From Rugalucina vietnamica (lineage: Eukaryota; Mollusca; Bivalvia; Lucinida; Lucinidae), in contig OZ024872.1 of assembly GCA_964017185.1 (NCBI GenBank), forward strand, positions 56,785,817-56,849,816: 64,000 bases of DNA, read 5' to 3'. The translations under genes were made by a program, and so were the position numbers. The notes beneath the pieces are model-generated. The model ran no database searches and had not been told where the DNA came from. It saw nothing but the letters and a program-made list of their open reading frames with translations. How positions within the stretch are numbered: position 1 is the stretch's first letter; every line of letters begins with the position of its first letter. Shown here piece after piece: positions 23,600 to 33,636 of the stretch.

Positions 23600-25007
23600 T
23601 TCAGTAGGCTAGCATGTCTAATGATACCAATAGAATTTACATTTTGATATTGACGAGATATGTTACGAGGAGCCAGTTGGTTCGAAATCTTGGTAAACCA
23701 AACGCTAATTACCCTTGTTCAGGTACGAACAAAGGAACTTTAATACAATCACAGCAAATGCCTTTCTGCTTAAATGGTTAGCTTTGTATTCAAAGTGTTT
23801 TGTTTGAAGAGGCTTGTCGTCGAAAATTAACCCGATATTAAGCATATTTAAAGCCACATTTGAGCCGCCTCATGAGAAAACCAACAATCTGCATATGCGA
23901 ACTGATCAGCGCCTTTGTTTTAGCTCGACGGATAGTACAGTTCTTCTTCTTAAATCCGAAATTTCCCGCTTCTAGCTCTTTTCTGTGACTACAGCCTGAT
24001 TTGTGTCGCACCTGTTCGAAACAACATTTCTCATGAGAAGGTGATACGGTAAAACAAACTTCGATGGTTATTGACCATCACTTAATCCGACCGTGTTGAT
24101 ATACGTCACCAAATGCAAATTTTGAATAAGGTTTAATAACCCCAAAAATATTTTGGTGCGAATTTGATATTATCATAAAAATTCAGTCACATGACGACAT
24201 CGTTCCTTCCTAGTAACGTCACTTATTCCGGTGTTTAAAGTGGCGTCAAAGAGTTGGTTACGTGGTCTTTGCAGAAAATTGTCAGTTTTTCAGTTTCTGG
24301 TTAAACGACCTAGTCAACATTACTTCGGTCATGTCTGGACAGAGACATCGCTTCTAGGGTATTCTAACCAGTATCAATCATTAGAAGTAATGTTCAATGA
24401 CATAATCCGGTTTCAGTGGTGATCGAAATTCCGACGTCTACTAGGCAACTGCAATCCTTTTAATCGCCATCGAAACACGTATATACAATAAAGATATAAA
24501 ATGTCTTGTCTGATGGAGACCTTAGTTATGTATTCATCGTTTTAGAATTTAAGAACGTTCATGAAGGATAATGTTGCGACCGACCATCTTTCCTAATTGG
24601 TGGTCACGACGGTGTCCGTTTTTAATTTCTGGCAAGTCCTAGACAGCTGCTTACTGAATTATCTTTTGTTGATGTTTTCAATTTTACTTGCTTTGCGTAC
24701 ATTTGCGAAAATTAAAATTATCCTGCTCCTATATTTGTGGTCACCCTGTTACCCTCTTATGGTCAAGGGGCAACGCTTCTCATTTCATATTAAAAGATCT
24801 TAGATTATCTTGGCCGCCTGATTTGACAAAACGTTCGCTTCTCGAGACAAAACACCAAAAGGAATGTACTTATTTTCTGCATCGCTCCTAACATCATTTA
24901 TTTGTGATACAGTAACAAATAGTAATCTTAGTTTGTCACCGATAGCTTTACCAAGCACATAATCTCTGTTGCATTTGCTATCTTTTTGTTCGGGCTAGTA
25001 TCCGTAT

Positions 25008-25042
<35 letters not shown>

Positions 25043-25190
25043 TTGCGAATCCAAGTATGACTTGCGATCCTATTTAACGACAAATTATTAAAGCCGACCA
25101 TTATCACAGGCCCTAGTTTTATCTTTTAAACATCTTAAAATCTGCTGAGTGAACAGGTGTTTTTACAAGTGATGATGACCTTTAGTCAAA
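23600..25190. other. no gene; one truncated MITE and a (CA)n run
   Basis: 23862-24035 is a centrally deleted GAGCC-type MITE (GAGCCGCCTCATGAGAAAAC at the left, TCTCATGAGAAGGTG at the right). A (CA)n microsatellite lies at 25011-25040. The rest has no recognisable feature. Confidence 0.6.
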
Positions 25191-25239
25191 GGACAGAATA
25201 TGTCTACGTTGTAGATTTATAGGCTGCCACCGTCACTAT

Positions 25240-25720
25240 TGCGAATCGATTCGCGTATCAACGGCTTGTCAAGATTCGAATGGTACGTCATCACACGTAC
25301 GTCGTACATACGCGAGCACACATAGCTCATACTCCTCAATACGTAGCTCATACTCTTCATACGCCGAGGTGCTACGTTTTTCATGTATGCACTTCGTAGC
25401 AAGTACGTGGCAGGTCAAATACGCCGTCCATACGTCACACATCGTCGCACATACGAAAGCAACGTGGCAGGTACGCCATAGATACGTAGCTGATACAACT
25501 GATACGCCACACATACGTAGCGGTCAACATGCCACGGTTACATGCCACGTAACCGAGTTACATGCCACGTAACCGTGGCATAATGTACCGCGTACCTTTC
25601 ATTGCTACGTATGTGTGACGTATATGTGGCGTATCCTCGACTCTCTTTCCTTTCCTACGGCATATCAGCGACGTACGTGTGGCGTAACTCGCATATCATG
25701 TTTCGCTGCTGTGGGGTATG
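25240..25720. repeat. ACGT-rich degenerate repeat with internal palindrome
   Basis: Dense ATACGYC and TACGTA motifs as at 7560-7900. At 25528-25580 CATGCCACGGTTACATGCC is mirrored by CACGTAACCGTGGCAT around a third ACATGCCACGTAACC unit. The right part is almost the same as 2090-2220. 25760-26100 shows nothing recognisable. Confidence 0.65.
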
Positions 25721-26100
25721 TTTATATGGAGTAATAGGAATATTTTGTGGCGTTCTAAGAGAATCTTAATGCCTCTCTATATCAAACGTGTTAGCTATAA
25801 ATTGGCCCAAGAGTCGAGAGACTATACAAGGCCTCAACGACAGTAAGACAACGACAGTATAAATGTTTTCTTTTTTCTGGTCAACGATCACGTTTTCAAC
25901 ATATATGAGCAAGATAAACGGTCGGTAGTTTAATTAATTAAATATGAAAATTTCATTTATCTTTGCTATCATTTATGGGTATTTGAAACTTAATGCTCAG
26001 CTGAGTCACCGATCGAAGCTGTGAGAAATAGATGGGCTGCTTGATGCCTCCGCGCAGCGCTGCTATTAAACCATACATGTAATATTATATTATATACAAG

Positions 26101-26255
26101 CCTTAGTTGCTTAATTGGGTGGTTGCAGCACTTTTGGATGTCAAGCCATCTCAACTTCGGACGAGTCCCACAGAAAGGGAGGCGCCCGGCGTCCCGACAT
26201 GACCATAGCTGTTGACTGGAACGTTAAGCCACAAAACAAACAATTCAACTTAGTC
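26101..26255 (+). mobile_element. SINE copy
   Basis: It contains TTAATTGGGTGGTTGCAGCA, GGATGTCAAGCC, GTCCCGACATGACCATAGC, TTGACTGGAACGTTAAGCC and an ACAAAACAAACAA tail. Confidence 0.65.
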
Positions 26256-26864
26256 TAGCATAAAAGTTATTGACTGGCACCCGAAGTCTTGAGGGCTGTC
26301 TGTAGTGTATGTTGGTAGGGGAAGCGGTTAGGACAAAGCGGAGTGCGCCCGGGACCAAACTACGGCTAATGATCGAAATCTCTGGACGGTACCAGCCAAA
26401 TCAAAATGATGTTAAGTTATTAGACAGCCATATTAATACAAGTATAAGCTTTTCCACAAAGCTTGCGATCTCAGCATTTTTTTCATTGTATGGCCATGGC
26501 TGCTCGGCTTGATACATGGGTCACCATGGAGTATTTAGCGCGACCCAATCGGAACTGTATCATTTTATCAAGTAAGGGCGAAGTTGGATGTCGATTAACA
26601 ACACGATTGCAGACCTGTGCACTCGCCACGGCGAGATCGCAACAAGAGCGATTTATCTGGAAATATTGAACTATAACTGTGCTTTGCTTTGTACCCACTG
26701 ACACAACTAAAATGGACATATGAGGAGTAAAACTTTATTAATTTTATTAAGAAGAAGCATATTTTATCATATTTTATATCTCCATAACGTACTGTTGTCC
26801 ATTGTTCACAGAACCAATGACGACTTCACTGTTATGTTTTTAAGAAAACCGGCTTTTTTACATG

Positions 26865-27070
26865 TATACGAAATCAAAGACGCAGATCAGCTGCACAGTA
26901 ACTGCACAACTGATCAGCGTCTTTGATTTCCCTACATACATAATAAAACCCTTCTACTTGCCAAATCCGAATTTTGTCCCTCTTAACTCCCCAAATCATA
27001 AATTTCAAGTCTTCTGTAGTTTAATACAGACAGGTTCGTGTCATAGCTGGTCGGGTACCCCGGAAACCCG
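26865..27070 (+). mobile_element. GAGCC-type palindromic MITE, left end lost
   Basis: The central palindrome is GCAGATCAGCTGCACAGT ... TGCACAACTGATCAGCG. The right half contains CTTCTACTTG, AAATCCGAATTT and ACAGACAGGTTCGTGTC. 26260-26860 shows no gene. Confidence 0.6.
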
Positions 27071-27222
27071 TTTGCTCGAGTCGCGGTTCATTTTGCATGC
27101 TATTTTTTTTCCACGTCCAAAAGAAAAATCGTATGACAGAACATGGCATTTTGTGTAAAAGTCGATCGTATGGAAAATGTACGTTTAAGACCTTGTAGAC
27201 CACACTTTAAATAAAAAGAAAT

Positions 27223-27441
27223 GAGCCGCCACGTGAGAAAACCAATATTGTGGTTTCCGACCAGATGCGACACAAACTTGGCTCTACGGCCACAAATGGA
27301 AGCTAGAGACTTGAAATATTCCTTAAGTAGAGGAATTGCAATATCCATCTAGCAAAAACACAGACGCTGATAAGCTTTGCAATGCTGATCTGCATCTTTG
27401 TTTTTGCATTGCAAAACTTTGGTTTTCTATTGAGGCGGCTC
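27223..27441 (-). mobile_element. GAGCC-type palindromic MITE, full copy
   Basis: Ends GAGCCGCCACGTGAGAAAACC and GGTTTTCTATTGAGGCGGCTC are inverted. The interior has TTTCCGACCAG, GCGACACAAAC and a degraded ATCAGC palindrome. Confidence 0.75.
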
Positions 27442-27748
27442 ATAATAAGCATATGAATATTTCGCCATAAAAAGATAGCACCACAAAAAGATACATTGTA
27501 AGTGGTGAAATGTCGAGTGGAAGCCAAGAACTAATTTTTAAGAGCATACAACAATGGTTCAGGCTAAATTGTGTCGAATGGACCCCTACCAGTATGCGTT
27601 ACGGTAAAAAATGAAAATACATATAGTATGATTGCCTGCCTGGCGCGAAGTGTTATCAACCGAAATGTAAGAATCACTGAATGCCCTCCACCAATATTCA
27701 GGATGTCAATCCTGTCAAGAGTTCATTGTACATATGAACTATCGTTAG

Positions 27749-28900
27749 TCACTGGGTCTGTTCAGAATTTGGAGGCGACGGTGGTGGTTCAATCGGCAAT
27801 GGCGGGAAAGGCTGCTCAGTTTCCAACTCCCCGGATGTTACAGTTGCAGATGGTGGTGAATAAACCTGTGGTGTAACGAATCCACCGTAATAAGGCATTC
27901 CGATTGCCTGACCTGGTACACCGTAAGGAATCTGTGGAAAATAAGGATATGGAGGCTGAGGCTGATGACCGGTCGGTGGTGACCCAATGATCGGGGCATA
28001 TGTCGGCCAAACTATTCCCTTATTTTCTAATTCCTTCCTTACTGGGTTGGACACCATAAATGAGGGCCTTTCTGTAGATTGCCTAAACTTAGCGTCACTT
28101 GTCTCAATTATGTCTTTCCAGAACTGGCTGCTTGTTTCTAAGTCTTCTGGCACTTGACCTTCAAAAATCTTTTTTAGAATGGCTGTATCTGCATTCACTC
28201 GTACCTGTCGAACCTGGCCACTTGATTTAATAAGGTATTTCTCAGGGTTACTACGAATTAGCCAACTATAAACCTTTCCTTCGAATGTGTTGTGGGTCTC
28301 TTGGTGTGCCTTCCGTTTTGCATCCAGTTCACTGGTTAGTGCATTTATTTCCCCTTCCAACTTTTGTTTTTTAACAGAAAGAACCGACAACTCCTTTTTA
28401 CTGTCAGGATGCAAATCCAATTCGCCACAAACTCTCACATCTGTACATTTCCCATCTTTGCATGTTTTCTTGTCGTGACCGGTTCTTTTGTGGCAATTAT
28501 GGCATATCCTTTTCGACCTGTCTCTCCATACATTCGTGTTCATGTCATTGGAAAGTTCGTGGTATCGACTGTTCATGGATTCCACAGCTTTTATCTTTTC
28601 ATTCACTTCCGCTTCCTTTGCTTCGATATCGAGCTCCGCTGGGCTCTTAAATTTAAAGTCCGTTTCGTGTATGCTGTATGACAACTCCTTCTTAGCAGCG
28701 GGTTCAACTGGCCTGTTTGACGGAATTTGTGGCTTTATTGCTGGGGAAGCACCGTCTAATATTTTAAGTTTCATTCTCGGCTCACCCTGCAGAGCATTTT
28801 TGACAAACTTTCTGAAATTTCTTTCTGTGAGATCAACGTATTCGTCCTCATCAAAAATGCATATTCGAATGCAAGCAAGTCTCCTGAGATGATGTATATC
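27749..28900 (-). CDS. zinc-knuckle / PB1-like protein, exon 2 (terminal)
   Basis: This is the last coding exon of a two-exon minus-strand gene. A perfect acceptor (CTTCTCTTTTCAG) precedes 28900, and the frame runs 383 codons to TGA at 27749. Joined in phase 0 to exon 1 (33213-33067) it gives a 432-residue protein. Residues 1 to about 90 look like a PB1 or ubiquitin-like fold, with an acidic DEDEYVDLTERNF (OPCA-like) stretch. A charged helix lies at about 137-167. A Cys/His cluster at 182-213 has spacing C-x2-C-x5-H-x4-C-x4-C-x5-C-x5-H, which resembles a zinc knuckle but with one extra residue. A second coiled coil lies at 215-249, and the last 80 residues are Pro-, Tyr- and Gly-rich (QPQPPYPYFPQIPYGVPG). 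A knuckle plus coiled coils could mean a Gag-derived or nucleic-acid-binding protein. That is inference, and I do not recognise a named family. No poly(A) signal was seen nearby. Confidence 0.82.
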   Translation of the reverse strand, partial: DIHHLRRLACIRICIFDEDEYVDLTERNFRKFVKNALQGEPRMKLKILDGASPAIKPQIPSNRPVEPAAKKELSYSIHETDFKFKSPAELDIEAKEAEVNEKIKAVESMNSRYHELSNDMNTNVWRDRSKRICHNCHKRTGHDKKTCKDGKCTDVRVCGELDLHPDSKKELSVLSVKKQKLEGEINALTSELDAKRKAHQETHNTFEGKVYSWLIRSNPEKYLIKSSGQVRQVRVNADTAILKKIFEGQVPEDLETSSQFWKDIIETSDAKFRQSTERPSFMVSNPVRKELENKGIVWPTYAPIIGSPPTGHQPQPPYPYFPQIPYGVPGQAIGMPYYGGFVTPQVYSPPSATVTSGELETEQPFPPLPIEPPPSPPNSEQTQ

Positions 28901-28994
28901 CTGAAAAGAGAAGTGATGCACATAAACATGTATCATGAAAAACGAAAAAAGAACGCCTTAGTGTTCTTAATTGTTCTTATTCTAAAATTTTGTC

Positions 28995-29110
28995 TCAGGG
29001 AGCGCGGTGGCATATTGGTAGCTACCCAGGAAACGTTGAACCACCTCACTCACCAAGGCGGATATACATGTACTTACTAAAAATGGTTGATGTTTTAGCG
29101 TTAAACAAAC
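28995..29110 (+). mobile_element. tRNA-derived SINE fragment
   Basis: GGGAGCGCGGTGGCATATTG matches the heads at 1440 and 36497. The body is short and ends in TTTTAGCGTTAAACAAACG. Confidence 0.5.
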
Positions 29111-29129
29111 GTTGATTTATATTTAGATT

Positions 29130-29824
29130 TTTATCGCACCTGCTTATAGCAGGGTGCGATGTAGGAGTCCAAATTTCTGTTCGTTCGTTCGTCCGTCAAC
29201 AATTAGGTCGAAGTTTGGTTTTCTCAACATCAGAGATAGCTGCGAGTCTGAAACCTTGCATAGTAATTGTCCCTGACATACCCTTTAAGCATGCACCTTA
29301 ACCCGGTGGCTTTGACCTATATTTCACGGTCCACTGACTTTGAAAATTTTTACGTCGAAGTTTTGTCAACATTTACGTCGAAGTTTGGTTTTCTTGACAT
29401 CAGAGATAGCTGCGAGTCTGAAACCTTGCATAGTAATTGTCCTTGACATACCCTTCAAGACGCACCTAAACCCAGTGCCCTTGACCTATATTTCACGGTC
29501 CACTGACTTTGTTAATTTTTACGTCAAAGTTTGGTTTTCTCGACATCAGAGATAGCTGCAAGTCTGAAACCTTGCATAGTAATTGTCCTTGACATTCCCC
29601 TCAAGCACGCACCTTAACCCGGTGCCCTTGACATATATTTCACGGCCCACTGACTTTGAAAATTTTTACGTCGAAGTTTGGTTTTCTCGACATCAGAGAT
29701 AGCTGCAAATCTGAAATCTTGCATAGTAATTGTCCTTGACATGCCCTTCAAGCAAGCACCTTGACCCGATGCCCTTGAACTATATTTCACGGTCTGTTGA
29801 CTTTGCCCGATGCAGGTGCGATAT
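29130..29824. mobile_element. element with ATCGCACCTGC ends and about 145-bp tandem repeats
   Basis: ATCGCACCTGC near 29131 is inverted as GCAGGTGCGAT at 29813-29823. Four tandem units, each starting near GTCGAAGTTTGGTTTTC (29207, 29379, 29523, 29670), share CATCAGAGATAGCTGC, GAAACCTTGCATAGTAATTG and TATATTTCACGG. The first spacing is longer by an internal duplication. Frames in the repeats are artefacts. Confidence 0.75.
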
Positions 29825-29949
29825 CGACCTCCGCGGAGTTCTTGTGTAAGTCGAGTAAACATTGATATATAAAAAGGCTAATAAACCATATTTCAACATT
29901 TAATAAACGTTAAGTTTATACATCTACGTTTACTCAACTAACAACATCT

Positions 29950-30130
29950 ATCTACATCGCTGGGTAGAGCTTCTGACCCCGGGTCGAGAGGTCGGAGGTT
30001 TATATCTCGCCTCCGGTTTGCCTTTGTTAAATCAGGATGACACTAACATGAATAGCATGTCCCGGCCGGGGATGGATGTAACTCACAACCTCTTGCTTGC
30101 AATGCGAAAACCCTAACCACCCCGCATCAT
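29950..30130. mobile_element. tRNA-like SINE heads
   Basis: GCTGGGTAGAGCTTCTGACC with GGTCGGAGGTTTATATCTC resembles a tRNA box A/box B pair. The minus strand of 30060-30125 shows a second pair (GGTGGTTAGGG, GGTTGTGAGTTACATCC). It may be two SINE fragments back to back. Confidence 0.4.
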
Positions 30131-30162
30131 AAGCAGACACGTCTGAACATCAGGATAACATG

Positions 30163-30495
30163 TACATGAAATGTTTTATGAAGTAAAACTGGGGTGTAAA
30201 GGGATATACGAACATATTTTTCATATTTTTGTTTTAAAACACAGATTGAGGGTACTCTTTAGAAGCGTCTCACTCATCAAGGCGGCTCTAAGGTCTAACT
30301 ACTACTCGTGGAACGGTCTTGGGGAAGCGGTTCTTACGTGTACCTACTTATCTACGAAGAAGCGTTTTGCATAATTTCAAGCAGCAATATCTTATCAGTA
30401 TATTTCAGAAATTTTGTGCAATTTGAAGTATGCGTTTTGCATAATTTATCAGTATATTTCAGAAATACCTACTTATCTCGTATGTTTTGAGCAAA
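30163..30495 (-). mobile_element. degenerate hairpin MITE copy H
   Basis: CTGGGGTGTAAAGGGATATAC, CATATTTTTGTTTTAAAACA and CAGATTGAGGGTACTC match the family left arm and centre. The right arm is rearranged, with an internal duplication of TATCAGTATATTTCAGAAAT. Confidence 0.5.
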
Positions 30496-30507
30496 ATAAA
30501 TAGAGGA

Positions 30508-32075
30508 TATTTTATATTTCATCGAGTGAGTTGAAAACATCAGAATTTTCACGAGTGCGCAGCACGAGTGAAAATTATTATGTTTTCAACTCACGAGATG
30601 AAATATATTTGGTATTCACCGAAAAAAAAGCAAATTTTCTTTTTATTTTATACAATACACGGGCATTTTCCAATTCACAAGGCAGGCGGTATAAATGCAA
30701 GAAAACAAAAATTTTTGAAAACACAAATAATTTTGGTACCACATTGTTCCTTACGTTCTAACTAAGAAAATGAATACCCACACTTTATGTTTTCCTTCAT
30801 AAATAACGGAGTTATAGGCGTTTAAATTTCTGAAGTGAGGCACATTTCATGACGTCAAGTAAATGGAAACGTCAGAAGTAATCCAAAAATTCTGACGTCA
30901 TTACAGTGACGATATTAAGAGATTATCATATGGCAATTTTCATATCATACCCCGTATCAACCTGAGACTTCCGTATCAGCCCGAGACTCCCATATCAGCC
31001 TGAGGGCCGAAGGCCGGAGGGCTGATATGGGAGTCGAGGGCTGATACGGAAGTCGAGGGTTGATACGGGGTATGATATGAAAATTGCCATATCATGATCT
31101 CTTTATCATATATTTTTATTGAAAAAAAAGCGTTTGATACAGTTCAATGCACAAAATGTTTCCCAACATAATTTCAAGTGGAAAAAAAGAAAGAATGAAA
31201 AAAAAAATTCTAGTCACAAATTTTATTCAATAACATTTAACCATTAATACAGAAAATTCAAATACAAAAATTTGTTTTATAAATTGAGAACAATTTACAA
31301 CGTACTATTGAATAGAACAGAGCGCTCCGAATGTGGGGGTCACGTGAGATGTGATATGAGGTTTGGGGTGTGATATGGGGGTGTGATATGAGTCCATATC
31401 TCCCTAGGGAGATATGGATTTTGACAAATTTTGAACTGATACAGCTTTCGAGATTTGGGGTGTGATATGGGGGTGTGATATGAGTCCATATCTCCCTAGG
31501 GAGATATGGATTTTGACAAATTTTGAACTGATACAGCTTTTGAGATATGGTGTCCCGATACGTGCATAGGACTTGCGCCTGTATCGCATATGTAAAAAGA
31601 ACGTATTTTACAGTAAATATATGTGATATGGGGGTGTGATATGAGTCCATATCTCCCTAGGGAGATATGGATTTTGACAAATTTTGAACTGATACAGCTT
31701 TTGAGATATGGTGTCCCGATACGTGCATAGGACTTGCGCCTGTATCGCATATGTAAAAAGAACGTATTTTACAGTAAATATATGTGATATGGGGGTGTGA
31801 TATGAGTCCATATCTCCCTAGGGAGATATGGATTTTGACAAATTTTGAACTGATACAGCTTTTGAGATATGGTGTCCCGATACGTGCATAGGACTTGCGC
31901 CTGTATCGCATATGTAAAAAGAACGTATTTTACAGTAAATATATGATAAAGGCTGATATCAGTCACTAGTGACTTTTGATATCAGTGAGATTTGATATCA
32001 GTGAAATTTCATATCAATGAAAATACCAATTTTATCAAGTTTTGATATACATTGGGTTTCACTGTAAAGTATAAA
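30508..32075 (+). mobile_element. composite foldback element, longest copy
   Basis: It begins with a palindrome (30510-30612, centre CGAGTGCGCAGCACGAG), then CGGGCATTTTCCAATTCAC and the CTGACGTCATTACAG region. A second palindrome lies at 30925-31090, with arms of about 80 bp around GGCCGAAGGCC. The 161-bp tandem array follows, and then the GATATCAGTGA-rich end closing in TTTCACTGTAAAGTATAAAA. Related copies lie at 11940-12790 (inverted), 54653-54955 (internally deleted) and 580-1620 (degraded). No coding capacity seen, and class unknown. Confidence 0.75.
31370..31945 (-). repeat. 161-bp tandem repeat with a 24-bp palindrome per unit
   Basis: Units begin at 31370 (92 bp, internally shortened), 31462, 31623 and 31784 (161 bp each), and are nearly identical. 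Each unit contains a perfect palindrome CATATCTCCCTAGGGAGATATG plus one flanking C/G pair. Because 161 is not a multiple of 3, overlapping minus-strand frames of 61-130 codons arise. They are by-products. Confidence 0.92.
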
Positions 32076-32111
32076 ATAAAGAAAATTATTTTATACTTTA
32101 AGTATAAAGTA

Positions 32112-32309
32112 TATTAAGCTGTGGGTTCGCGCCTCGCTCGGGGCACGAGTCACATGTGGGACAAGCCAAGTTCTGCTTGTGGGTGTGTCAGGTGGTTTTT
32201 TCCCCGGGTACTCCGGTTTTCGCCCCACCTACCGATTGATCCGTCTCGATATGAGTGAAAAAGCTTGAAAGGGACGTAAAACTGAATCAAAAAAAAAAAA
32301 AAAAAAAAA
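32112..32309 (+). mobile_element. Leu/Ser-type SINE with poly(A) tail
   Basis: GTGGGTTCGCGCC (box B) is followed by the body CCCACCTACCGATTGATCC, CTTGAAAGGGACGTAAAACT and 21 A. The tail abuts the hairpin MITE copy D at 32310 with no spacer. Confidence 0.75.
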
Positions 32310-32471
32310 GATTGTGGGTACACGTTAGAACAGCATCGATCGGCGAGGCGGTTCTTATGAGTACCAACAATATATGTTTTGGAGCAAAAATAAGAAAATT
32401 AGGTAAACCCCAGTTTTATTATATGAAAGTGGGGTTTTGTGGTGAACATTTCACGGACATGTTATCATAAT
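32310..32471 (+). mobile_element. hairpin MITE, copy D, left part missing
   Basis: It starts inside the central palindrome (GATTGTGGGTACACG) directly after the SINE poly(A). It continues through GGAGCAAAAATAAGAAAATT, CCCAGTTTTATTATATGAAA and the right end GGACATGTTATCATAAT. Confidence 0.75.
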
Positions 32472-32694
32472 TAACACAATTCACGAAGAATCCCAACTTA
32501 GTGGGAAAAGAAAAGGACAACACCAGACTCCACATAAAAACATGAGATTGCGGGTCCGATCCAGTCTTGGCGGGGCGTAAGCCCAAAACACAACCATAAT
32601 AATGCAGTTTTAGTCGGGAACATAGAAGCCAGATGTTTTAATATTCATTCATCTTTGCCTGATCGGATTTTTAGCAGGAATATATATTGATATG

Positions 32695-33000
32695 CAGTTA
32701 ACGTCTCTTTCATTTTTACTCATTTTTACTCATATCAAGACGAGTCAATCGGTAGATGAGGCAAACCCGGGAAAACACCCGATACACCGCAAGCAGAACT
32801 TGACGTGTGATCCGGGCGAAGCTCGAACCCATAGCGGCGGGATGATCGAATGATCAGGAGCACTGAAGAGGGCGACCTTAACCACTCTGCCACGGGGAAC
32901 GCCTTCTCCATATTAAATTTGTCTTGGGGTCGTGCCGGCGGGGTTGCAGCGTCTTATCGCCTGTGGGTTAAGGGCCGGCGATTCAAAATCAAAAGTCTTT
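32695..33000 (-). mobile_element. Leu/Ser-type SINE and an adjoining tRNA-like fragment
   Basis: On the minus strand 32905-32695 reads GGCGTTCCCCGTGGCAGAGT, GGTTAAGG (box A region), GGGTTCGAGC (box B), then the family body. 32930-32995 (GTCGTGCCGGCGGGGTTGC, GATTCAAAATC) looks like another tRNA-type head. Confidence 0.6.
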
Positions 33001-33066
33001 AGTCTAGATAACATTTTTTTTCAACAATGAAGGAACAGTCTATGATGTTTTTTTTGATTCACTTAC

Positions 33067-33213
33067 CTGTTTAATATATTCCTCAAAGTCGGAAAAGCTG
33101 AATGAATATAGAACCGAGGTGGAAATGTCAGTAACCATCGTTCTTGGATTACCATAGTAGTCATATGTGACTCTTAAGTCTATGGTCTCGTCTTTTAAGA
33201 ACTTTGACGCCAT
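33067..33213 (-). CDS. zinc-knuckle / PB1-like protein, exon 1
   Basis: A 147-nt first coding exon runs from an ATG at 33213 to a consensus donor (CAG|GTAAGTG) after 33067. It encodes exactly 49 residues (MASKFLKDETIDLRVTYDYY through FSFSDFEEYIKQ), ends in phase 0, and continues in frame into GAT ATA CAT of exon 2 at 28900. The predicted order of two strands (TIDLRVTYD, SVLYSFSF) and a helix (DFEEYIKQ) continuing into exon 2 fits the start of a PB1-like fold. The exon was found by splice signals, since it is too short to stand out as a long open frame. Its ATG is 423 bp from the ATG of the divergent transposase gene, so the two may share a promoter region. Confidence 0.8.
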
Positions 33214-33636
33214 TTCTATTTAGCGACTATTTAGCGAAATTTATCCAAATTTAGAATTGCTTCACAACTTGCACAGACAATGTTCGAGCGGCTTCTGCGG
33301 GCTCGACCAAGTCTTCAAATGTTTGTTAATGTCATTCATGATCCAAGATTCTGATTAGTTCGTATTTTTACATCTTACGTATACCTCTCCTATGACTTAA
33401 GGTCATCAACTGTAATCAGATGTACTCCCCGCCCACGATGGAACTTGACCATTCCACGTCTGAGTTTTCTTCCCGCCAAAATTATGACTAGATTAATAGA
33501 TGTGTAAGATAAACCTGGCCTCCTCAATTGAATTTGTTACCTGACAGTGATAACAGTTGCTTTATCATTAACCATAAACTGGAATAGTGAAAGTCGTCAA
33601 TATTAATGGGAATACAATTCTGTGTGACGAAAAAAC
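33214..33636. promoter_or_regulatory. divergent intergenic region, putative bidirectional promoter
   Basis: 423 bp between two head-to-head start codons. It is less repetitive than its surroundings, with no MITE or SINE recognised. No clear TATA box or terminal inverted repeat was found. The promoter role is inferred from the arrangement only. Confidence 0.4.

Larger units (their letters stand above)
28901..33066 (-). other. 4.2-kb intron of the zinc-knuckle gene, filled with repeats
   Basis: GTAAGT at 33066-33061 and TTTTCAG ending at 28901 define the intron on the minus strand. It contains a SINE fragment, a tandem-repeat element, a composite foldback element with 161-bp repeats, two Leu/Ser-type SINEs and a truncated hairpin MITE. 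Confidence 0.8.

Noticed and set aside
28287-28892. Plus-strand frames of 62-134 codons
   Set aside because: Antisense shadows of the zinc-knuckle exon.
31258-31966. Overlapping minus-strand frames of 61-130 codons
   Set aside because: They come from the 161-bp tandem repeat, and the same peptide appears in shifted frames.
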